DNA from: Trametopsis cervina | Lineage: Eukaryota > Basidiomycota > Agaricomycetes > Polyporales > Irpicaceae | Assembly (NCBI GenBank): GCA_022385755.1 | Contig: MU278356.1 | Span: forward strand, 480,589 to 544,588 | Direction: 5' to 3' | DNA: 64,000 nucleotides | Shown: one piece after another, positions 46,078 to 59,448 of the stretch | Layout of the letters: the number at the start of each line of letters is the position of its first letter | How positions within the stretch are numbered: the first letter of the stretch is position 1 | Program-made: the position numbers and the translations under genes | Notes under the pieces: generated by a model | Databases searched by the model: none | The model's input: the letters and a program-made list of their open reading frames with translations, nothing else | Told to the model about the DNA's origin: nothing

Positions 46078-49000
46078 TTAGAAGCTTCCGAAACCGGTAA
46101 AACTCTAAGAGAATATATCAGGACGGGCAGTGCACCTTAGAGCAATGAAAGACGACTTACGGGAGGAACACCCATAGGCGGCATGCCTGTGCCGTTCATC
46201 AGAGGTGGGCCCTGTTGAGGGAAGCTGTGGTGCCGCGATGTTAGGAAAGACGTAATCAAGACAAGAGAGTAACTCACCCGTTGCCTTGTGTGATCATGAG
46301 TCTGTTACCGAAGCCAGGATTTATGATGGGTACTTCTGCTTCTTGCTGTTCTTTTTGAGTCTCCTTCTGTGAGCGCTCCTTGACCTCCTTCTCCAACATA
46401 GCAAGCTATACCGCTCATCAATACAGGCGAACGAGTAGCATTATGTGGGCCTACCCTATCAATCAAAGAGCGCTTCTTTTGAATCTTGTATGGCATGTAG
46501 AAGTCATTTAGTCCGTGCTGCCATGAGAGTTCCTCGACAATATCCTCGCGCAGCAAGTCGAAGCAAATGTAAAGCATCGCTGCGAAACATTCCCTGTTGC
46601 CGATGTCGACGAAGTACGTAAGGAGCTCTTCTGATACCTCGGTGGTAGCAGACGTAGCCGCTGTGATCATAGCATCCTTATAGAGCTTGTCCTGTTTGGA
46701 CAAGGCAATAGACTCTTCCCAGCGATTGTTTTTCTGCGGTGATCAAATCAATACCATACAATGAGGTCACGAGGCCATACAGGCCATACCTTGTACAGAT
46801 GGGCTGCAAGTCGTCTAAACTCAAGTAGTTCGTGCTTCTCCAAGCGCTGAGCGAGGCTGATATTGTTGAAGTTGTCGAAACTATCGATTGAGTCCCGAAG
46901 AGTCTTATAGTCTTCCTCCTCGATCAATAAGTCGTTGTACGCATCGTTGACAGCCTCGATATTGAGCTGTTAAGGGCGTAAGTATTCGCATTGACGAGAA
47001 TAGGAAACTGCTTACGCGCTGCACAGCGATCAAGTACGAGCGAATGAGAGGGATATGGTCGATCTGCCTGAACATCTTGACAACTCGGGTATGATCGATT
47101 CGAGGGATGAGAGCAGTAAGCAGGTCTGTGAGAAGAGTCGGCTGCTCTTGGAGGTAGAATGTGAGTGCCTTGTAGTAACTAATTTGATGTCCATGTTAGC
47201 ACTAGGAATTCAGGGGGAAGATACATCTTACATCTCAATGTTGGCAACGCGAACGATGACGTCCTTGAATTGATTATGCTCCCAAGCGTCTGAGGACCGT
47301 TCTATCATCGCCAACGCGGCATTGTCCTGCATTATAGAAGTAAGAAAGGGAGCAGACACGATGGGCGCATACGTACAAATTCATCATATTTGATATATAA
47401 GAATACGAGTTCTGGCCACAAGTGAGCTCGTTCAGCTGCCTTAATGACCTTGGGGATGTTGATACGAGATACGAAGAGCTTCAGATGCTCCATAACTAAA
47501 GAAAAGCTTAGTTCGAAAATAACGAAAGGAGTAGAAATTCGACGCACGTTTCTCCGGCCTGTACTTGCTGTACAAAACGGACAGCTCGGTGAAGATGCCC
47601 ATCTGCATGGATTCGTCACTTTCATACGACTTGAGGAGTAGGGTTAACGTACATGGGCGCGCTCCAGACTCAATCCCGCCTCAAGGAGAGACAATATCTC
47701 ATCGAAATGTCCTTTGCGCTCGTAACTCTGGACGATCGTGGGAAGTTCTTCGGCATGGACAATAATGTTGAGACCACAGATTTGAGCCTGTAGAAGGCGT
47801 CACAAATATTGACTGATTCCTTGGTGAATGAACATACCAGTCGGAACTCGCTCTTCTCTAAGCAAGCAGCATGGACTTGCTTCCACACCCTAGAGGCAAT
47901 TTGAGAAAACGGTACAAAGCTACACAAGGTTCGACGTACTGGGTGTTACCAGCCTTCCTGGCGCTCTCGACGGCACCCTGATTCTCACCCAAGTAAATGA
48001 GAGTAGTAGCGAGACGAGCCCAGTTTGAGATACTGGTGAACAAAAGCTTTGCGGCCTGATACAATTCATCCTCGAAGCACTTCTCGCCGACCTCGAGGAT
48101 GTCAGCGACGTTAGTGAGAGCTAAGAAATCTTCCATGTCATGGAGACGATCGGTCTTCGCATATGCATACGCCAGTTCTGTATCAACCTTGGGTTCGCGG
48201 ATATGCTTCCTTGCCATTTGAAGATAACGAACAAGGTCGTCATGTTTGCCAGCACGGTTCGCAATCTCAATGACTTCGGCGAAGTTGCTCGGATCTTGAG
48301 CCTTGATGTACGAATCTACAGCATTGAATCAGCAACGACGCCGTGCAGGAAGAGAAGACATTTCCTACCAATTGAATCCTTGATACGCAGTCCGTCGAGT
48401 TGAGCCTTAGCAAGACGGCTCCATACTTCAGGCTGGTTGACCTTCGTGGCATATTCAACGCCACGGTCCAGAGAGACAATGTGCTCAACGAGAACATTTA
48501 TAGCAAATGCGTGCTTTTCGTACTTCTTGAAGATTAGGAAGGCCTCTTCGTATAGGCCATGCTCTGTTGCAATCTTGGCAATTTCATCGGCATCGTAGAA
48601 TTGAAGTTTGTCGATATAGCCGACAACTTTGCCCTTGTCAGCACGAATGGCAGTGAGCATGAGAAGGTTCTGAAGATTCTTGTTCTCGCTGAAAGCCGAA
48701 GGTTCCAAGATAATTTTCTCGAGCAGCTCAATAAGCTCTATGGGCAAGTCGGCCGATAGGAAAGCCTTGACAGTAATGGACACATCGTCGGGATCGGTAC
48801 ATTCTGGGAGGGCGGTAGCGACAATCTAGTGCTCAAGTTAGACTCAATATCCTCATGGGCTGTACGTGACTACGAACCTGGTCAATGAGTTGGCGACGGT
48901 GAATGTTTTCACCAACAAGAACTTGAGCCCAGAGCTCAGGTTGACGACGCTTGACAAGGTAACGTGCTTGCTGCTTGAACATCGAGTTCTCATTAGTGAT

Positions 49001-52000
49001 ATTGATCAACTCATCGTCACAGAAGCCCTTGGCGTACGCGATGTACGCTAGGTAAGGGTCTCGTGCCTCGCAGAACTTTCCAACAACTAGAGGCTCATAA
49101 AGCTGGTCCAGGCGAATACGTCAGGGTCATATTAGGATATAGCATCAAAAACTAAATGCTTACATTGTTCTCCTTGAGGAACTGCTCGGGGTTATTGTTG
49201 CTGTCGATGTAGATCTTGGCAAGAGCATTGAAGACCGCGGGATCCTGGCTGCCTGCTTGGACACGGGCTTCCAACCACGGCAAAATGAGCTTCAGACGAT
49301 TCCTTGTCTCAACTTCATGCACGAGCTCGTCGATGGCGAAATTTCCAGGAACAGAAGCCAACAACGACTTGATACTTGTTTCATCACAGTCGACGTCCAG
49401 CAAGCCACCAATGACTTGAGGTGTGCGAACGGAGTTGACTCGCTGCACGTAGACCTCGATGAAGTTGAGGAGATTGTTCTGGTACAGGTACAGAACTAGG
49501 TCGTGGACGAAGTCGAAACGATCACAGACAATGATGAGAGGGAGTTGGTCGGATAGTTTAGCTTCCTTCAAGAAGTTCTTGACCTTGTCGGGGTTGTAGA
49601 AGTTACTCTCTCTGCAGATCCGCTCGACCTCTCGTATTTGCCCTGTGCGAGTGGCTGCTTGGATATATTTGAAATGGACTTCAGGGTCCTGGCTGAGGTT
49701 GACAACCGATCCCAAATAATAGTAAAGACCTGATAGCAAGTCAGAATTTAGGTGCGCTCTTTAATTCACAGGATAAACTCGCCCTCGAAGCTCTTAAACG
49801 ACTCAAACATTTCGATAAGCTTCACGGGTCCGAGAATGTCAGAATACTTGGTAGCGATCTGGACGGCGACTTGCAGGTTCTGACGGATGTTGATACGTAG
49901 CATTTCTTGAAGACACGCCATGGATTGGTCAGTGGTAAGTTTGCTAAAGTAATTGACAAGCCACTGTAGGGAAGTGCGTTGGCGTGAATATGACGAAGCT
50001 ACCAGGCTCAATATGACGTACATCAGCAGGGAAAGCGTTGGCATGGACGATGACACGCTTGATATCGGCGATATCCTCGTAGTGTTCAAGAGCCTATGAC
50101 CCAAGTTCAGAATCCTGGAAAGCTGCTCGACAGTTGTGAAATTACCCTTTGAAGCAAACCGGCCTTCTCACACAGGTTTGCAATGCGCGGGCGATCATAG
50201 TGCGTGAACATCTCATTACCGAGAATAGCATCAGCGACCTGTGGTGCGTGAACCAAGTTCATTTCCAAGAGGCGCGTCTGGAGATGCCCTTGCTCCGGTT
50301 TATTCTCTTTGAGCGCATCAAGCAGGAAAGACGTAGCGGGCTGGATCATGTTCTGTGACATGAAGATGTCGACAACCTACGATGGAAATTCCTTCAGATA
50401 GCGACTCTAGCATGGTGCAGTGAATACACACCCGCTCAACGTCGACCAGCGGTCCCTCCTCGTTGTTCACCAACTGAGCAGCGAATTCTGCTCCCTTCTC
50501 CGGGTTTGTACGCATGATATGCTGCAGGAGGCCTATAAAATCGGGAGTATAGCCGACTTTCTTCGAGTACAGTACAATCTTGTCCGTTTGACCCGTCTCA
50601 GCGAAGCAAGCGATGACCTTATTGGGGACGTTTGCACGAAGATATACGCTGAGTGCGAGAGTCAGATCATGAAGACGGACAATATCTCCAAGTTCCTCGC
50701 TGCAGGTAAGCTACAGAGACCTCAGCTAAGTGATGTGAGTAGAAATTAAATAGATCACCGCTCACCTTGTTCTCTTTCAGCCATTTTTCCAAAAGCTGTT
50801 TACGTCCCTGCTGAAGGACAGGACGCGCCAATTCAACAGATTCAAGGTGGTTCAGTTCACCCTTCTCCAAAAGGATGCCGAAGTATTGCAGAATGGGCGA
50901 GAGACCACCAGGAGGAGCCGGAGCTTGCTTAAAAGATTCGATCACTTGAGCCGTCCGTAGGATCCCCTATGATAGCCACAGCCTTTAATTGAGGAAGCCC
51001 TTAGCATGCATGTGAACGTACCCTCGGCGAGTTTGCAGCTATCTTTGCCGCCTCGGCGAAGTTGCCAGCCTGAAACAAAGCTTGATATTGCTTGATGTAT
51101 AGATCGTCTGCTCCGGGTAAGTTCGCACGGCTTGCCAGCTTGAACGCCAGTTCAGTGTTGTTCAAGGTTGTCAGAATATAAGGAATGACGGTCGATTCGT
51201 CGACGTTGACACTGAGCACTTGACCCTTCTTGTTGACACCGATGATACCGTGTGTGGCTTCATACTCGGCCGTCACAAAGATTGTCTCCCCAGAAATACG
51301 GTTCATATAGATACAAGCGCCAGACTCGAGGTCATAGAGGTGGATGAATCCATATTTGGTGACCAAATAGACGATACCGTGCTTTTTGGATACTTGCATG
51401 GCAACAGGAAAGTCATTTGTAGCCTCGGGCGGGAAGTAAACGTCTACCGCCTTCTTCGTGAACTGAGGATCAGGGGCCTGGTGGTCGATCTCGACGACGT
51501 GAAGCTGCAAGGCAATTAATATAGGAACATCAACTGAACAGCAATACGCACCTTAGCACCGGTCGCTGTTCTCACAGAAAATGCAAACAACTTTGTCGTA
51601 TGTTGGTGACCATCAAGCTTGACTTCAGCGAAGCTGGCTGCGTGCCCTTCAATTGGTTGACTGACGCCGCGGTCCCTTGAGTACAATTGCATCGCGCCCT
51701 TGACCTTGAAAGCCGACGGATTGGTCGTGTTACCTGAGATTCCAACAAGAACCAGCCATTTCTCGTCTGCACTTGCGCGATAGTTGATGATCTGAGCCCC
51801 CACAAGTGTTGGATGCCTGTCGAAAACCTTGGTAGGAGGGGAGGTTGTATCGGAGATAGACCAATGGTAGACAGAGGTATCCGTCACAAGACCGATGGTG
51901 GTTTCGGATAACCACTTCCAAAACACAACGTCCGAATCGTTCACGTGGGACTTCACCTTCTGCTTCGTCTCAATATTGAATATTTGAAGTGTCCGCCCCG

Positions 52001-52382
52001 CTGCGAACACCTTGAGGGATCAAGCTTTTATAGTTACATATATGACGAACCTTTCAGTGCAAGAATCTTCTGGTGTGGATGCATAATTGCGGAGTCCGCC
52101 GTTATGGGTCTACGGAGGACATTATTGGCATCGGCGAGGTCGATGATTACCACCTGGTTCTGTTCGTTGACCTTCTCCCGTACGCAAATGAAGTGGTCGG
52201 ATTCCAATGTTAATGACTACAAGGTAGCGTCCTCCATAGTTAGCTTGATGTCTCAATCCACAACACGCCAGTGACGCGTAACGAAACCGCAGTACCTGAA
52301 ACGAGATAGAGGCCGGTTGAACACCCAAACTTGACAGCTGGAGGTGCTCGCAGAAAGCGATAGGTTTTGAGATGTCCGCCAT
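46078..52382 (-). CDS. CHC1: Clathrin heavy chain
   Basis: Coat protein for endocytic and trans-Golgi vesicles; about 1,680 residues expected and consistent with the span, with some 17 introns. ATG at 52,382 ([20 protein letters not shown]). The N-terminal beta-propeller follows ([58 protein letters not shown]). Then the linker and the long alpha-solenoid of clathrin repeats ([25 protein letters not shown]-type repeats, SYSNLKF-like hub segments such as GNREC.AAMLY at 46,590). The last exons give [13 protein letters not shown] and, after a checked intron (CCC|GTAAGT...CTTAG|AGTTTT), SFTGFGSF with the stop at 46,078. No disruption seen. The conserved terminal tail after the trimerisation region is short, as in fungi. 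Confidence 0.92.
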
Positions 52383-52644
52383 GAAGAAACTACCAGACGA
52401 AGAAAGGTGGCCGAAAGGGACACGTCGGAGGACGTGGGGATGAAGGTCGTTACAGTTGAAGGGACAAGTGTCGGATTGATGGATGTTTGCAGTGCGCGCC
52501 TGGGTAGCGGGCAACGTCCACACACAAGGCGCCCAAGGCTGCTGAGTACAATGACACCGCAGTCATCGCTGTCATACCACAGACGAGTTACAGGACGAAT
52601 CTATTCTACGACAATTGAGGGTACAATATATGTTCACGAGGACA

Positions 52645-53765
52645 CTACTCTGCCAAAGCTAGAGCCTGCTCCAAATCGTCTACTTCCTCAAGTACGGTTG
52701 CAGGAATTGCGGTGCCGTAGTACAACCGCTGTGCGATGATTGCTAGCGCATTCGAGGTCAGACCATATATACAAGTTGATTCTTCTACATTGAACTTACC
52801 GAAGTCGATAGCTAACTGGAAGACAGCACAAACCTTGAACTGTAAGGGATTATCCTGGACGAAAAAGTAGATGGCCCTGTTTGGAGGTATTTCGTGAGAC
52901 AGTCAAAAAGAAGTAGATAGATACAGACACATACTTAAAGGCATCGCCTCCTACCCATCCTATAAGCGTGGACATACGGAAGCCGTACAAAGACTTCTGT
53001 TTGTAGTTACTTGAGAACAAGTGAGTACATGAGTGGAACATGCACACCGGACAATGCAGTCACCTGATTAGTTGAGGAATTGGTAGCGTACTTTCTAACC
53101 CCAGGGCAACGAACCCAAGAATAGAGACAAAGATGGGTGACCGCCCAAAAATGAGGAACAAGATTGCTTGACATAAACTGGAAATGATGGATTTGTGAGA
53201 GCCGTTCAGACGCATACTTAGAGAGAACACACATGAAGCCTGCCAAAAACTCGATGTGTTGTGTATATGTCGGCCACTGCCAGAATGACAGTGGACGAGA
53301 AGATGTTCCGAGACTTTCAGGGCTGGCGCGGGGCCGGTAAAGCAGGCATATGTATAATAATGCCAGCTATAATGACCCTAGCATCAGTAAATCTAGTAAA
53401 TTGAAGTAAACGGCTACGAACCTGTGCTACAATCATGAATAATGACTGAAATAACAGCGCGAACTCGAATGGTTTGCCTAGCCAGAAGAAGCATCGTGTG
53501 ATATTCGCCAATAGCCTGGAGAGCTCAACCGTCGTTCAGATACGAAAGCCGCTGATCATAAAATTCACTTGCAATATAGCACAGACGTCGCGCGAGAATC
53601 CTGCGGAGTCCCTGAGGAGCGTGAAACAGTCAACGACATACATAATCACCGTTGAAATGACACTCACTTCCTTTTAATTATTGAGTATGCTTGATCAGCA
53701 TACACTAACGGAGGGCCCACAGCCATACCAATTGAGGCCACCGTAGAAAGCCATGCCGGAATCAT
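52645..53765 (-). CDS. PQ-loop repeat membrane protein (SLC66A2/Any1-like)
   Basis: Seven-helix PQ-loop family protein. Yeast Any1 and human PQLC1/SLC66A2 act on phospholipid asymmetry and endosome traffic; that role here is inferred. Assembled from several short exons, so no long ORF reveals it. ATG at 53,765 (MIPAWLSTVASIGMAVGPPL); the first PQ-like motif is VGPPLVYADQAYSIIKRK. Next come NITRCFFWLGKPFEFALLFQ, SLFMIVAQ and a mid-region reading IEFLAGFMCVLS. The second PQ motif (LPIPQLISNYKQKSLYGFRM) continues STLIGWVGGDAFK, then after an intron IYFFVQDNPLQFKVCAVFQL and AIDF. The last exon reads AIIAQRLYYGTAIPATVLEE and ends LALAE with stop at 52,645. Promoter side faces 425 bp of empty sequence. 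Confidence 0.8.
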
Positions 53766-54190
53766 GCCCGGAGATTATGGTGGTTGTGCGTTGAGTTCCG
53801 TGACCACTGACGAATGGCCGCGCGCTGAAATGCGGATTACATCATCCGCTGATTGTTGTGTCACCGTAGACCGGGACAGTATGCTCATACGATGTGAATA
53901 CAGTCAACAGTAAGGATAGTCATGCCATCCGCAGGCGGGAAAGCTGCATACACCAGGTTGAGTTCGTCGAGGTAGTAAAGAGGTAATTGGTAATCTCATT
54001 GCGCGTCTGATGCCAGGCCATCGACTGAGAGTCAGCTTACTATAAGGCCGGAGTCAACAAGAGACATATGCGTGTGCTCTATGATTAATATCCTCTAGCA
54101 TGCCGGGTCTGCGTATAAAGTCGATCGAACTTTCAGTGAGGTGTGTCAAAGTCTACGTATATATAATCCGGAAACCAGGCACATCCACTA
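53766..54190. other. Intergenic, 425 bp
   Basis: Upstream of the PQ-loop gene and downstream of the serine dehydratase gene. Nothing recognised. Confidence 0.5.
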
Positions 54191-57100
54191 TTAGCATGCA
54201 GGAACGGTCAACGGAATCTTCACGGTACGCTGCAAACATCCGTTAAAAATCGCAAGTCAATGCAGTATAGAAGAACTTACAGCCAAGCCCTACGATCATG
54301 CATACGTCAACGTTCTCAGTCTCACTTGAAATAGTATTGTTGATGCGTACCGAAAGACTTGTCTCTTTGTACTTAACACTCATATCTGCAGCTGTCAAAC
54401 GCATTGCTTCGATGGCCTCGTCCAACGTAACGCTGTAAACATTCTGACTAGCCATAGAAAGTTGTGCTGCAGTGACGGCCTTGACCGCTTCACCCATTCA
54501 TTACGCTTGTCAGCTGTAATGTATCCCGACGAAGGTATAATCACACCATACCTCCAAGACTATTGCGCTCCTGTCATCGAGATTTCAGTCTTTAATATTC
54601 CTATACAATAGATGAACTTACTATGCAAGGAACTTGGACCAGGCCGTCAATTGGGTCACAAGTAAGACCCAGGTTATGTTCTGTCGTGGCACTTCGAATG
54701 ATATTATGTTAGCCCATAGATGTACTACGCACCGATACCTATCTCAGCGGCCTAAATTATGAAAGCCATTAATAGGAATACTTAAATGGTGTTACTCGAG
54801 CTGACTTGTAGTACGGTCTCCGGGTCCGCTGTGTCAGGAAGGAATCAGATCGAGCATGTAACATGCGGTTTATCTGTTTTCACCTCCCATACATGCTGCG
54901 AAACCAGCACTGGCCATGGAACATGCAACTGCGGAGACAAATGAGTCAGTCTCATACGGTGATATGAGCAATCTGACCAACCTCCTACTTCTGCTTGACA
55001 TCCCCCTTCCGCTGCAGAAATGGTGCTACCACGCTTAAATAGCATTCCTACGGCCTATATGTATATGTGAAGGAATGAGTAAAACAGCTTCACATGGGTA
55101 AAGCCGAGTTGCAACTTACAGCAGCAGTGAGTAGAAACGTCTCGATGGACTTATCAGGGTCATCGCTGACAAACTGCTCGATAGTTTACAATTGGCGTCA
55201 ATTACCCAGCTCAGATGACTGAACGCTCTTGCCTCGACGATGTACTTGAGGACAGCGGGAATGATGCCAGCGGCGCCATTCTGTTGTGTATAATTAGCAA
55301 GATCCCAATGGCGCTATAGATACCCACCGTAGGGGATGTAACAATTCTTCCTCCGCTGGCGTTAACCTCGTTGACAGCAATCGCATAACACGATAGGAAG
55401 TCCACTGCTGGGATGTTTGTCTTGCGCTGAATATGCATGATTAGTTAGTTAATCTTACAACACAAAGTTCACTTGACGAACTGGTGGCATGGGCAGTATA
55501 GGATGTTCAAGTGATCCGACAACCTTCGTTGCGCGTGCAGCACTTTTACGCGAGCCAATAGTTTTCCTTGTCTCAGAGCCTCTGGGAGATCTACCAAAAC
55601 CTGCCTCGAAAATGGACTGTTCCCCTTCAGGGGCCTCGATGGCTCCACCAGAGAATGATGGCGAAGCGATGGAGGGAGCTCGCTCATGAGCTATGCCTGG
55701 ATAGAAACTAGGGACAAAGTCTTAATCATTCTATCTTCATAGACAGATAACGATCAAACTCGCCCTCGCATTAGTCGGCGATAAAGCATCGGCGCGCGAC
55801 GCCTGAGACCCAATCTACCAGGTAGCTTCTCCTCTGAAGATGAGACTCCAGTTCTGATACAGTCATCCATAACCGACCAAATCCGCATTATCTGTAGTCG
55901 TATATATACGTCAACCATCCGTCGAGCCGATACTCGAATCTGGCTCACTTTGTGACTGATTTCCTCGTGTGAGTACCCGAAGTGCAGTTCGTTGTCATAC
56001 ACGATCTGGGCAATGGTCATCTTGAAGAGAAATGATTAGTGTTAGTGTTACATTCTCGGCTTTTCATAACCCACGTTGTGCTTCTTCGTTAATGCTAGTA
56101 AGCTGTCCCCAGACTATAGAGCCCGCCAATTAGTCAAATGTACACAGTAGCGAGTGCCACATACAGTGAACGGGTAAGGGGGAGAGCGAGGATCTCCCTC
56201 GCTGGTCTCCGTCTTCGGTGTAGACGAAGTATCTGTGGGATCCGACAAACTATGTGTTTGGTGCAGACGTGCTCCGTGTACGCTGCTCTTGTCAACGCCC
56301 TTGTAGAACAAGTTCTCATCGACTATTGCGCAGAAATCACAATCCGCCTCTGAGATCTAAGTGATGAACCACTGACCTTTCGTCTTTTCGTTGACCACAA
56401 AGCCACCTCCGACACTATCCACCAAAGTGAGTTCATGATATAGTGGAAGTCTCGTTCCACACCTGAAGTATTCGTTGGTTGCCAGTAATTCCCCGTCTCC
56501 GCCAAAGACAGAGAACCGTATGCCGTTTGGGTGCGTCTTCAATACCTGATCCCAGCGCCACAGCATATCTCGATCCATGTCATAATGAATATAATGGTTA
56601 CCGTTCAACATAAGTGACTTTGTCTCAAGAATATCTGCATATCGAGAGGGAATGGTGCCGGTATCAATTGTCTCGGGGTCAGATCCTATTACCAAATGAG
56701 TATATATCTATCGCGACACGAATTCCTTCATCACCTTCTAGACCGAGAAGTATAGCTTGCGGAGTGTGATGACTGACAGATACATTGAGTACGGAACAGC
56801 GGTGTTGCATCCAGCTGCTTACCCTTTCCCTACATGAAAAAAATCAGAATTGTTTCCATTGCGTCATAGCTGGCAGTACATACCTGTGGCAGCCAAGGAG
56901 CCATAGCTGTAGGTTGGATACATGAGTACATCTAGGTGTAAGCTTAAAGTCTCACCACTCACAGTGTAATCTTTACCATGTTTACCTATCATGATGCAGT
57001 ATAAGATATCTGTAACGGGTCTTGCAGAGCGACTTGCCTTGTCCAACAACCCAAGCTCTATAAGATCGTTAATGAAGATCTTCCCCGCTCTCATAGGCCC

Positions 57101-57548
57101 AACGGTGTGCGATGAGCTGGGCCCCACTGCAACCGTAATCAATATGCAAGACGCGGGACGTATGTCTCAGCGACGCGAGATATGTGTGGGTTTGGGGCAT
57201 ACCTCCGATGCTAAATAGGTCGAAAGCCGAAATGACAGCATGCTCTGCTTGATTTGAAGCCTTTTCAAGAGAACTATAGCTATCCGCAGAAACAACATTT
57301 TCTTCTTGAGTTTCAGATTTGCCCAACTCGTAGTCAGGCCCTTCCTTAACATCCTCTCTCCGCTTCACCGCCGAATCGAGAGGTCTTCGAACAATCGGAG
57401 TCGTTGTTATGCCACGTTTAGATGCGATAGGTACTTTATGTTGGCGTTCAGACCCAGGTTGAATGTGGAATCGTACAGTGGCAAGGACGGACTGGCTGCT
57501 TGTACGCCAGATATGCGGGCGTGAAGCTGTGCGCGTTGCATGGAACAT
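54191..57548 (-). CDS. L-serine dehydratase, iron-sulfur type (alpha and beta domains fused), mitochondrial presequence likely
   Basis: Converts L-serine to pyruvate and ammonia (EC 4.3.1.17). ATG at 57,548. The N-terminus ([18 protein letters not shown]) is rich in R/S/T without acids, as in a mitochondrial presequence. The beta domain shows FDLFSIG and the hallmark [15 protein letters not shown] across an intron, then [13 protein letters not shown] and LYGSLAATG. Later come [10 protein letters not shown] and, in the alpha domain, [20 protein letters not shown] with [14 protein letters not shown] and [13 protein letters not shown]. The last exons read [34 protein letters not shown] and [11 protein letters not shown], stop 54,191. 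More than 15 small exons; not all were traced, so an internal lesion cannot be excluded. Cysteine ligands of the 4Fe-4S cluster were not all located. Most fungi use a PLP enzyme for this step, so the bacterial-type enzyme is of interest. Confidence 0.8.
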
Positions 57549-57940
57549 TTGTCTCCTAGGGCGGCGTATTAGCTTCCGTATTAGCTTCTATGAGTGATTA
57601 ACAGGTGTTAGATTTAGAACGATAGGTTAATCTATACGGAATGAACGAAGTAGGAGCGAGAACAAAGAGGCGAGAGAGCGGATTGTGACGAAAGATGGAA
57701 ATGTATAAGATAGACACCCCAGCTTGGCTGCCAGAAGGAACTCCGCGCGGTCACGTGGACGTCATGAGATTTGAGAATACGACGTTTTGATTGGTTGCGA
57801 CCGGTCACTGTCAATGATCCGTCTCGCAAACCATTGCTCGAGTCTCGCCGGCGTTATCTCATCCACAAAGTAAGTACGCAATAATATTACATGGCGTTGT
57901 ACCGTCACAACTCGCAACTGTTCCTCATCCTGTCAACGCC
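57549..57940. promoter_or_regulatory. Bidirectional promoter region, 392 bp
   Basis: Separates the serine dehydratase (-) and SET-domain (+) genes. It contains GGTCACGTGGACGTCATGAG near 57,750, with an E-box CACGTG next to a CRE-like GACGTCA. Whether either motif is used is unknown. Confidence 0.5.
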
Positions 57941-59151
57941 ATGCCCGACCAGTCCTGCGAGAACGAATCCCTTCTCAAGGTCGTGAAGACTCCTTTCGCG
58001 GGCAGGTCATATCGTACAAATCGCACGTTGTTGGCGGGGACAGCGGTCCTAGACGTCGCTTCCCCATACGCGGAGACCGTCTATAAGCATTTTCGTACCG
58101 AAGTTTGTGCCGAATGTTGGAGATATGATGGCGGCAGGCGGACATTCCTGACCTCGAGAGAACTAGGAAAATCCGCAGGGCTATCTTTCTGTGATGACCG
58201 ATGCAAACAACAGTGGATAGAAAGGGAAGGAGACGACACAGTGACTCTCCTCGCTGAGCTCGAATGCGCAAGGAGACAGAGGCCAATACACCAGCAGAAA
58301 GACAGTGACAAGGGACGTACTCAAGATGCTCCCTCACAAGAAGAAATACAGAAAATCGTCAACCAGGCATGGGAAACCGTTTGCCAGGACAGCAAGAGGA
58401 CTAAGCAGCTGCGTCAATGGAGGGCTGTTCAGCTGGACGACTTTGAAGCAGATTTGGCGCGATATGTTTTGCTCGCTCTATGTCGCTATGCTCGCGAAGC
58501 CCTTCTTCAAGTGCAAGCTTCCGATGCCCCGACCGAGTTTGGGATTGCGAGATGGAAAGACTTCGCTGACCTACAATCAGGCGAGCTTCAACAGGTTTCC
58601 AAATTTCCCGACATCCTCGACAACCACATGCGGATATACCAGGTCCTGTGTGTCCGATTCGGGGCTGTAGAAACATCAGAGCCTCTCTCTGCTTTTCGAC
58701 ATGTGCTCTCCAAGGCTGTGACAGCTAAAAATGTGCGCACTGCTTTAAGTGTCGACCCGGGGAACTCATTCGGAATCTGGGAGCTCCCTTTGACCGATGA
58801 AAGCGAAGGTCTAGGATTCGGAGTCTACCCAATGCCATCATTCTTCAATCACAGTACGTCTCCTTTCTCTTTACGACGGGATGCTTGGACCATATCCATA
58901 GCTGCTAAGGCCATAAACTGATATGATTTTTTCGTCTAGATTGCTCACCGAATTTGATTAAGAAACGAGACGGAAGACGGCTGCTGTTCATAACGACAAG
59001 GAGTGTCGATGCCGGAGAGGAGTTATGCATCAGCTACGGTCATGTGGACGGCATGGAACTCAAGCTGCGCAGGAAGGAGCTCCAAGATGGCTGGTTCTTT
59101 CATTGTCAGTGCAACCGCTGTATGGCCGAAGAGGCTGCATCTGCGGTGTGA
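57941..59151 (+). CDS. SET-domain protein with N-terminal cysteine cluster (SMYD/Set6-like)
   Basis: Putative lysine methyltransferase. ATG at 57,941 (MPDQSCENESLLKVVKTP). Split SET domain: an N-terminal SET strand near GRSYRTNRTLLAGTAVLD, then a zinc cluster (VCAECWRYDGG, then LSFCDDRCKQQW) in the position of a MYND finger, a helical insertion (residues about 110-250), and the SET core FGVYPMPSFFNHNCSPNLIK split by one intron (CACA|GTACGT...GTCTAG|ATTGC). After it come VDAGEELCISYGHVDG and the post-SET CQCNRCMAEE. The conserved NH..PN and GEEL.I.Y residues that bind cofactor and substrate are present. About 375 residues, two exons, intact. Histone or non-histone target unknown. Confidence 0.85.
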
Positions 59152-59448
59152 GCTTCCCGCTGCGGGATTGGTGCTCAACTATTGGGAGACACCCTCGTCC
59201 AATGACTGGTACACACTTTAAAGACAGACATATCACATCACGGGTCGTGTCTGGGTCAGTGGTATGGATTGCATGTACGGTGATAACCCTCGTACTATTC
59301 CCCACATTCATACCTCCTCGTGCTAGTCATCGAGAAATTCGTGCGGGAGTGTGCAGATTAATACGCGTTGTCATTTGAAACAAGGAAATATGCACAGAAG
59401 TAAGATGCTACTATGAAACCACCCTCCGTACGCCCCAAAAACTATAGC

